NCBI GenBank assembly: GCA_014925825.1
Contig: JACGCK010000058.1
Span: 62,001-126,000 of the forward strand
DNA from: Pholiota molesta
Taxonomy: Eukaryota; Basidiomycota; Agaricomycetes; Agaricales; Strophariaceae
Direction: 5' to 3'
DNA length: 64,000 nucleotides
The notes under the pieces are model-generated. The model saw nothing but the letters and a program-made list of their open reading frames with translations, ran no database searches and was not told the DNA's origin. Position 1 is the stretch's first letter. Every line of letters begins with the position of its first letter. A program made the translations under genes and the position numbers. This document shows, piece by piece, positions 56,184-64,000 of this stretch.

Positions 56184-59100
56184 GAAATTTCTTCGCTACT
56201 AACCAGCAATTCGACGGTCAAACGACCTCGAGCGAAACCTATAACAAGGACGTTCAGAACATTTAATCAGCGCATCCGCGGCTGTTAATCGGATGTGTTA
56301 GCACCACTCCGCAAGTCGCGTGTAAGTCGCGTGGTGGTTTCGAGGATGGGTGGAACAAAGATGATGAGGGGGCCGTGGCTCAGCATAGCGAACTTTGTCC
56401 GAGCGAGTTTGCCCTGACCATTTTTTGAATGGATGTCTGATGGATATAAATAGATGGTGGATACGTTGTCTACTATTTAGTACAGAAGAGAAAAATAGCG
56501 AGGAACTGCGAGTCCGCATTTCGTTTATGGGCTAAGCAAGGAACGTTATATTCTCTCGTGGATAATTGACGCGAAGCTGTACCAAAGTACGTATAGTGTG
56601 GACTATAATTGAGGGGTTTTTATTGGGTTGAATCATAGATTTAAGTATTTTCGATCCAACTCGTCTGCTGTCGTTTGAATCTGCTGTCCTACTGCCATAT
56701 TTAAATGCCTGTGGGCTCGGAACTCCAGCAACTTTTCAGAGCTACGTAGTCATATCCAAAACGGAATCATGCAAGCTGACACGACTCTTCGATTGTTCTC
56801 GGTGAATTTTGATATGCTCTGTATTCTCCTGGTCCTGCAATTCATTTGTAGGCCACGCGCTGGGATATCAACCGAGATGCATATGGAAGTTCTTTTGATT
56901 TTGACTAGATCTTCCGATGATTTAGTGTAAGTGATATGTAATTCTTGAAATGCATATTCTTGGGATCGAACGTTGGTCCATCAACGCGACTTGGGTTGTG
57001 AAAAAGGCCGTCGATATAGAATCATCTTAGCCTGCTACAACGATAATGTCCATGCCCGGCGCCCGCACCTTTGGAATAGCCTACCAAGTCAGTTCGAAGT
57101 AATCACTTTAGTCGTCGCTATTCGTGACATCCGTAATATACCTCGAATAATGGACATTTTATTTGGTAGATGTCATATAACGAGGCGATCCAGTATGCTT
57201 GCGGACTTTTCGTGAGGAAGATAATCGGATGCCACGACTTCTGGGAGGTCCGAAGAATGTCTACGGTCGCTTATGGCATACACAATTTCTTTGTTAGCTT
57301 AATCTGCTGCAACCAAAGTCGACGGAGATTTTTGAATAAGAAATTAGGTTTATATATATAAGACGCACATCTGAAAATCAGAAACGTGCCAGCTTTTACA
57401 ACCTGGCGTCCTCGCTTTAGATGTCATATTGTCGACGTGGTATGAAATGGTTAAGTTGGTCAATCTCAGGACTACGCCGCTCTATATCCAAGGAGGACAC
57501 GGCCGATGGGGAAGCCTTTCGGAAAAATAGCATTGACTGACGACAACATGTTTTGAGGTCTAAAAATGAGAGACGTCACCGACTAGGCCCGATTTTATAC
57601 TGTCTTCGACCACATGGCTTTTCGGAACCGGGATGACTTTTTCCCCCCTTGGACAGCTGAAAGATGGAATAGAAGGCAGCGCGAGCCATTGAGATCTCGA
57701 ATTGAACTTTGCAAATACCAACACCTGGCTTCGTATGTAGATGTAGATAGCGGAATGGATAGCATGTACAATACTTATACGATGTGTCTCTCTTGCCGTA
57801 CACAGGGGCAAAAGAAGCATATATTTTTGGTATGTCGCGTGGTCGATATTCGAGGGATTCAAGCATTGGATTGAAACGTGGGAGGGGTCAATTGTCACGG
57901 AGATTACTAACCGGGCGCCATAGTTAAGTAGGTTCTCGGTGCCTTCTCAAGATTACACATACGGGCCGGTGATATGTTTTGAGATCTTCCTTTCGAAACA
58001 AGTTGGTGCTCATGATCAAAGCAACGTGGAAAGGAAGATGCAAAAGCCAAGATTTGGGGTCAACGCTGGTTAACGTCCTAAGAGCACATGAATTACTGCG
58101 GAGGATCTCGGTAAACAAGATCAATACAAGAACTGATGAAAGTACGTATCATTAGGAGGTGACTAAATTAGATAGGTGGATAAGCATAGTGTTCCAGTGC
58201 TCAGCGCTCAGAGCGCAAGACGGAAATGCCCTGGACTACGCGTCCGCGAAAGGTCAGCAGATTAATTCCCTTTGCCGTCAGCTTCAACTGGAAAACCTGC
58301 GATCACTGGACCTGGGGAGAACCGTCGCGACCATTTGACCATCCCACTGCACATCGACGACGGCAACTGCCCCGAACTGCCCACAATAGTGGAGCTAAAT
58401 AATTGGTATGGAAGACGCTGATACTACGCCGTTTGCCAGCGACGGTCTTCGCGGGTTCGCAGGCTTAAGTGTACCCGCCAGCGCATCTACACCATAGGCA
58501 AAGCCTAACAAGGCGAAGGGCTTCATTTATCCAATTTCCCCCCACCAGTGAAAACAAAACAAAAAACAACAGTTGAGACCGTGTAATCTACAGCGATAAA
58601 CATGGTCTCTCTAGCTTGGTCCAACCTCCAGGAAGCGTTGATAATGGATATTATATTTGTTGTAAGCGCCCAACAAGCGCCCAAAAGGATTGCTGGGCGC
58701 ACAGTCTCGTTTGGTAGAGTTCACCATAGCCAGCTTGCTTTTTTTTTACCTGGGACAAATAAATTTAGACACCGCTTTTTGTTTTCTATTGCTTGCTTCG
58801 GCGAGAAGTTGACGTCAACATGCCACTTGGAGTCCACTTTTGTCTACTGCCTGAAAAGCACGGTTCGGCGGAATTGCGGAAACTTCGGTTTTTGTTTGTC
58901 GCATTATGCTGACCAGTTGCTCGCTACCTGTCCCAGTGTATGAGGGAGGCAAAGAGTGCCCAACAACATGTGGCGAACCTCGTTAAGATAATCGTTGTTC
59001 AATGTTCCGTTCAATTCACATTGCCACGTGGCGTTTTTTGTTATGTAACCTTTGTATCACTATACTTACTGAAGTCTGAAGCCCAAAAGCATCGTGCACT

Positions 59101-59255
59101 TGCGTAGATGCATGAAAACTATACGTATGATACCGATGTTCATCCTTAGTATTGATCATCAGGTTTAGCATCTATTGGACGCTCCATTGGAGCAGATCAC
59201 TACTTTCTTTGGTCGCCCGGGATTCATCCAACATCGATCCAGCATCACGATAATG
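56184..59255. other. Long intergenic region without recognisable gene
   Basis: Open frames at 56973-57215, 57560-57898 and 58602-58943 are motif-free and overlap frames on the other strand. AT-rich spacer; no repeat recognised. Confidence 0.45.
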
Positions 59256-59263
59256 TATAAAAG
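59256..59263 (+). promoter_or_regulatory. TATA box of the CE5 esterase gene
   Basis: TATAAAAG, 76 bp before the start codon at 59332. Confidence 0.65.
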
Positions 59264-59331
59264 TCACCTCGAACTCGACTCAAACTCTGCACAGTCGTAC
59301 GTCAAGTTTCTCTACCCTGTTCACTACTACT

Positions 59332-60434
59332 ATGTGCATTCGTGCAGCTTCCATTCTTCTTCTCGGCGCTACTTTGGCAGCCGCGCAGAGTTGCCCGTCG
59401 GTGCACGTCTTTGGTGCTCGCGAGACCACGGCGCCTCCTGGCTACGGCACTTCGCAATCCGTCGTTCAATCTATCGTCAGTGCCTATCCCGGTGCTACTA
59501 TGGAAGCCATCAACTACCCAGCATGTGGTGGACAAGCGTCATGCGGCGACGTGAGCTATGCCAGCTCCGCCGTCCAGGGTGTCGCCGCCGTCGCAACTGC
59601 AGTGAATTCCTTCAACACCAATTGTCCCAACACTTGGCTTGTCCTTGTTGGATATTCTCAGGTACAATTTTCGCTTCCGTGATTGTCAACAAATTACTGA
59701 ATCTACGGTTAGGGTGGTCAAATCATGGATGACGCATACTGTGGTGGCGGAGACACCAACGAGGGCCTCACGAACACTGCAATCCCCATCTCCGCGGCGG
59801 CGCAAAAGAAGATTGCTGCTGCTATCTTTATGGGCGACCCTCGCCACATCCCGGGTCTCTCTTACAACGTCGGAACCTGCGACGCCTCCGGTGTAAGTAC
59901 AATCGTTGCTATCGATCTTACCCAAAAATTCTAACATCGAATAGTTCGCGCCCCGACCCACCGGCTTCCAATGCCCATATGCCAGCAACATCCAATCGTA
60001 CTGCGACGCTGCCGATCCTTACTGCTGCAACGGGAATGACGCCAATACTCATCAAGGTTATGCCGTCGAGTACGGCGCCGTTGCGCTCACTTTCGTTAAG
60101 AACAAACTTAACGCAGCTATGAGCGGTACCGGTACCGGCACCACTGTCTCATCCCCAGGTGGAACCACAACCACGCCTCCCACCAGCACCCCACCGGCGA
60201 CTGGTGGAAGTGCCGCTCACTGGGGACAATGTGGCGGAGTTGGCTGGACTGGACCCACTGGTAAGTAACGCTCAATTGACTCTTTCCCATACTGTATTAA
60301 TCAAATATATTCGACAGTATGTGCTGCTCCGTACACTTGCCAGGCTGCCAATGCCTACGTAAGTCGCCCATACATTTCCCCCTCAATATTGTGCTCAAAT
60401 TTAATTTCGCCTGTAGTACAGCCAATGTCTGTGA
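59332..60434 (+). CDS. CE5-type acetyl xylan esterase/cutinase with CBM1
   Basis: Exons 59332-59661, 59713-59892, 59945-60260, 60318-60358 and 60417-60434 join in phase to give 294 aa. A signal peptide (MCIRAASILLLGATLAAA) precedes CPSVHVFGARETTAPPGYGT, the usual CE5 N-terminus. The nucleophile is in GYSQGG (Ser109), split by the first intron. Asp194 (CDAADPYC) and His206 (NTHQGY) complete the triad. A Thr/Pro/Gly-rich linker and a CBM1 (AAHWGQCGGVGWTGPTG through QAANAYYSQCL) follow. The enzyme is secreted and most likely deacetylates xylan; cutinase activity is the alternative within CE5. The last two exons have the same lengths (41 and 18 nt) as in the CE1 gene. Confidence 0.93.
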
Positions 60435-61285
60435 AATGTTCTGGTGTCACGAGCCTGATTTTAGATCCATGTAAAAAATGGTGTCGTAGTAAGCTTAAAG
60501 TTGGAATATATGTTTTTCGTTTATTTGAGTGTGTTGAGAAAGAAAGACGCACAGCCTGGATGCACCGCGAGTTAAAACTTAGACAATGCATTCCTTTTTC
60601 CAATCCTTCCCAGAGTTATGTCGATCACTCTCCTTCCACTTTGAATCTCATCTTCCCTGAATACCCAGGTGACACAAACAGCTGCATCTGCCTTCACTCG
60701 ACATAAGGATATTGTTACCTATGCCGGGTTCCGAACAATCTCAAAGAAAGTCTATCTCCTCGGTAATAAATTTCATCTCTTCTGCTCCAAGTAGGTACAA
60801 ATTAAACGAGAACACCCGACGGAAGTAGCCACAGCAATCCTCTTTTGGAAGAGCGAAGCAAGCTCGTCCGCAACTCAACTGGGATACATCTTGGATCAAC
60901 AAATTCATAATAAGTATCCGCCTAGAATGCGGTGGAAGTACATACTCAGCAAGCTTTAAAACCGTTTCTTCGAGCGCCCTGATGAGTTATGCACCCGCAG
61001 AAGCGTCTGTACAGTGTCAATGAATCAACCTCCTGACAGTTGGAGGAAATTAGTGTTATGTCACATACGATCCACGATAGACTGCGCGGTCTAAATTGCT
61101 GAGCTTCCATCTTGTCAACCCCGCGTTTCCGGGACATCTGGAAAAACGAATCCCTTCGAAATTCGAGAAGTGGGCGGGGGAGCTGGTTATACAATTTAGT
61201 GGGTATTACATTGCCAATCAACGCAGAACTTACTACTTCACAGCGCCGATATCTTGGTATCGTCTTCCTCCTAAAATATAAATTA
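60435..61285. other. Region without recognisable gene
   Basis: The first 50-60 bp resemble the 3' UTR of the CE1 gene (54822 downward). Beyond that nothing is recognised. Confidence 0.45.
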
Positions 61286-61498
61286 TTAGAAATTGTGACG
61301 ATGAGTCATTCTTGATGACCCACTGCAAGAACACCTATAGGCCAGTAGTTCCGCTGGCGAAGTTAATGCAGAATCCGAGTCGGTTTCAGCGAGATAGTTG
61401 TCTGCAGCCGCACACGACGATTTAGGGGTGTTCAATGGGGCGGCAGAGGCCAAGAGGAGCAGAAACGCAAGTACGCAGGCACTGAAAATGTTTTTCAT
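61286..61498 (-). CDS. Small secreted protein, 70 aa
   Basis: MKNIFSACVLAFLLLLASAA is a strong signal peptide, followed by a short Ser/Ala-rich mature part with three cysteines (SSCAAADNY, YRCSCSGSS). A TATA-like stretch (TTATAA) and spacer lie upstream on the minus strand. No family is recognised, and an unseen intron could alter the C-terminus. Small secreted proteins of this kind are common in wood- and litter-decay fungi. Confidence 0.5.
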   Translation of the reverse strand: MKNIFSACVLAFLLLLASAAPLNTPKSSCAAADNYLAETDSDSALTSPAELLAYRCSCSGSSRMTHRHNF

Positions 61499-63454
61499 GA
61501 TGAAGGACGGACGAAGACTATGAGTAGATTTATGTCAGTGAACTCTTGGGCACCGGACCCATATGCGTAGGCCTTTATAACTCTCTACCATTGCGCACGT
61601 TGACTGATAGCTATAGCAGTACAAATGCACTATGGCGGTTCCGATGCATGTTTATTTCTTGGGAAGTATGTTGATTAACATGTACCGTTGCAATCCAAGT
61701 AGATTATGACTGACCCAACGTTATTTTGCATTTATTTTGCGACGCGCTATAGCCTGCACGGAACACGAGTATAATCAAGGCACTCCATTTCTGATAACAT
61801 TCTCCATTCATTCATGGCAACCTCCAAGGCTCTGAATCTCGTCTTCCTCCAATATACACATGGAATGGGTTCGCCACCAATCCACTCTGGATGTATCATG
61901 TCAAACAGAAATGTTGAGCTTCTGCACCTGCTGCACTTCCCGTGAGAATGTCTAGGACTAAGTATCTTGTATCTGTAGGTGCAAATGCTGAATTATAGTT
62001 CCGCCCAATCGGGAGATCCAGATATACGTGAAATACTCTGAAATACTCCGGGCGCCTAGTGTGTATTTAGATCACTCGCAACTGCTGCGGCGATTTACAT
62101 GCAGTAAACGCTATAATCTATGTGCTAACAAGAGCTCTCACACAGACTCAAGGACGATACCAATCCTCAAAATATTTCGACCACTCTGAAGCCTGCGAGT
62201 CAACGATACCAATGTGACTACTACATAGAGTGTACATCTAACAAATTCATACTCTCGAATATGCGAGCAGTACACGCGCAGCAAGCAACAAATCCATTCC
62301 GATTATCTGCAGGTGCGCCCTCATGAGTGATGCATCCGCAGAACATTCTGTACAAGGTTCAAATTCAATCGTTCACAAGTCAATCCCTCGGAAGGTGAAG
62401 CTAAAGCAGGTCTAAAGCATGTATAGCTGATATGAATGGTCCAAAAACGATTAAAGCTCTTGAGCCTGATGCATTTTGTGGGCGCTGTTTATTTTTTATC
62501 GGGCGCTAAATTTAAAAATATATACATTTCAAGCGTGGACAAACACCTGTTTTTACTGAACTAGCGTGGTAGCGTGGGGGTACTAGCGTGAGGTAGCGTG
62601 AGGTAGCGTCTCGCAGCGTGAGTCTCATGTGAAACAGCGTGGACAACTGAGTTTACCTTCATGAAAGGACAACTTGTGGGGATCTGCCACGCGCGTCGAG
62701 TTCCTACCCCGCCTGGCAGACCCAGCGGCGCGTCTCGCATTCTTTCACCGCTGCCTGATGTGATGTCGTAGGCGTGCTCGTTACCCTTTTTTTGTCTTCG
62801 CATCCGCCCGAGAGAGATATCCAAATTCCACGGACAAATTGACAATCCACGGAGCAATTCGAAAGAAATGATATGGTCGGTGGTCACACGAGCGCGTAAA
62901 CTTGGGCAAGGTCACAGGTGACAGTGTCACGGTTCATTCTCTTGCCTTCGTACGGTCGCGACGCGCCCAGCTGGCCCAACTCGCACTCGGATGTAAAATC
63001 TCTGGAACTACTCTGTACTGCACCAACCTCAATCAGCTTCAATCAATGCCGCTCGGTATAGGCGTCACTTTGTGCTTGGTTTACCTAGTCAACTCAAGTG
63101 GTATTTGACGACGGTTAGTGTGCACCCACGGCCACGGTTTTCGTTCGTATCTATATCCTAATGAATTTTTCCTATCAGGATTTCCAATTCGTGTTCTCCT
63201 TGATCGCGCCATCACGAAAATCTGCTGCGACTGACCCTGATTGACCTAGGAGTACTGGCGGTCATGGGACGACCCCCTGCGAGCGGATACGATGCTCACT
63301 CGGACCGCCTCCATTCCTCCCGGACCGTCTCTCGATAGTCACTGCAACTGCGCCAGGACTTCAACCCACGACCGATCGCACACCCAACCGCACCGCACTT
63401 CCTCTATTCTCCACCCGACCACAAACACAAACGACCCCCCACCCAAACGGAACC
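61499..63454. other. Region without recognisable gene
   Basis: No supported gene. A cluster of AGCGTG repeats lies at 62560-62645 (separate entry). The 62561-62887 minus-strand frame is a by-product of that cluster. Confidence 0.45.
62560..62645. repeat. AGCGTG short-repeat cluster
   Basis: The core TAGCGTG or CAGCGTG occurs about seven times within 85 bp, partly as perfect 10-bp tandem units TAGCGTGAGG. It lies in gene-free DNA and may be the end of a small mobile element or a binding-site cluster. Confidence 0.75.
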
Positions 63455-64000
63455 ATGGCCGCCCCATCGCCCAGCATCCACATCGACCCCGCGCGCGTCA
63501 TCGACGAGGTCGACCCCCGCATCTACTCTGGCTTCACGGAGCACATGGGCCGCTGCATCTACGGCGGGATATACGACCCGCAGAACGCGCACGGGCTGGC
63601 GGATGCGAAGACGGGGTTTAGGAAGGACGTGATGGAGGCGCTGAGAGAGCTCCAGATCCCGCTTGTGCGGTATCCCGGAGGGTATGTTTCCTGTTCTCTG
63701 GGATCTCTCGAACATCATCAGTTAAACAATTGGATGCGTGTCGAACAGAAACTTCGTCAGTACCTATCGATGGCAAGGTATGTCGCGAAGTTCCCAGCAT
63801 GATTCGCCTCGACCTGAACTAACGTGCACATGAACAGATGGCATTGGCCCTCGAGAACTTCGTCCTCGCAGACCCGAGCTCGCATGGCTCACGGAAGAGA
63901 GCAACCAATTCGGAACAGGTGTGTGGCTTTATCTCTCTATTGATTCGTTTCTAATCTCGTGTACAGACGAATTCATCCAGTGGTGCCGCGAACTCGGCAC
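63455..64000 (+). CDS. GH51 alpha-L-arabinofuranosidase, 5' part (cut by window end)
   Basis: Exons 63455-63681, 63749-63777, 63838-63918 and 63969 onward join in phase. The protein starts [20 protein letters not shown] and contains [60 protein letters not shown] and [14 protein letters not shown]. These are the conserved N-terminal motifs of GH51. There is no signal peptide, so it belongs with the intracellular-type GH51 enzymes that remove arabinose from imported arabinoxylan or arabinan oligosaccharides. The catalytic glutamates lie beyond the window. It sits 3 kb from the CE5 gene, consistent with a role in the same substrate pathway. Confidence 0.9.

Noticed and set aside
1..64000. CRISPR array, bacterial operon or rRNA operon
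   Set aside because: No spacer-repeat pattern, no Shine-Dalgarno-led gene strings and no rRNA text; spliced genes dominate, so the DNA is eukaryotic.

Overview
The window looks like a chromosomal segment of a filamentous basidiomycete, most likely an Agaricomycete. The support is gene structure (many exons split by 50-70 bp GT-AG introns) and lineage-typical content: a Plavaka-type DNA transposon, SRPK-like kinases in tandem, an F-box protein, a DUF6535 membrane-protein gene, a fruit-body-protein-like gene, and fungal carbohydrate esterases carrying CBM1 cellulose-binding domains. There are no bacterial operons, rRNAs or CRISPR arrays. Exon boundaries were placed by hand from splice sites and reading phase; family names rest on remembered family motifs, not on a search.

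Layout. 1-6.4 kb: gene-poor, GC-rich, built of degenerate repeats. 7.1-10.3 kb: two intact tandem four-exon genes for SRPK-like proteins lacking the catalytic aspartate (probable pseudokinases). 11.9-23.6 kb: a second large block of diverged non-coding repeats, interrupted by a 2.9-kb Plavaka element with terminal inverted repeats and a 7-bp target duplication. 24-31 kb: a broken TPR gene, a small Cys/His protein, an intact 198-aa orphan gene, a frameshifted small secreted/membrane protein and an intact F-box gene. 33.3-37.7 kb: an intact seven-exon gene of unknown function with partial degraded copies behind it. 38-43.8 kb: orphan genes, including an intact three-exon one.

44.5-54 kb: an 81-bp repeat array, a divergent inverted pair of intron-containing tRNA-Ser(CGA) genes, a fruit-body-protein-like pseudogene, and a 6-kb inverted duplication centred near 50.7 kb. 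The right arm of that duplication holds a broken DUF6535 gene. The left arm is shrunken and carries a hAT-like MITE with a perfect 8-bp target duplication.

54.8-64 kb: a loose xylan-degradation cluster. It has a secreted CE1-type esterase with CBM1 (363 aa), a secreted CE5-type acetyl xylan esterase/cutinase with CBM1 (294 aa), a small secreted protein, and the start of a GH51 alpha-L-arabinofuranosidase cut by the window edge. The two esterases come from different families yet share an almost identical CBM1 tail, introns and start of 3' UTR included. Together the enzymes would remove acetyl, feruloyl or arabinose side groups from plant xylan.
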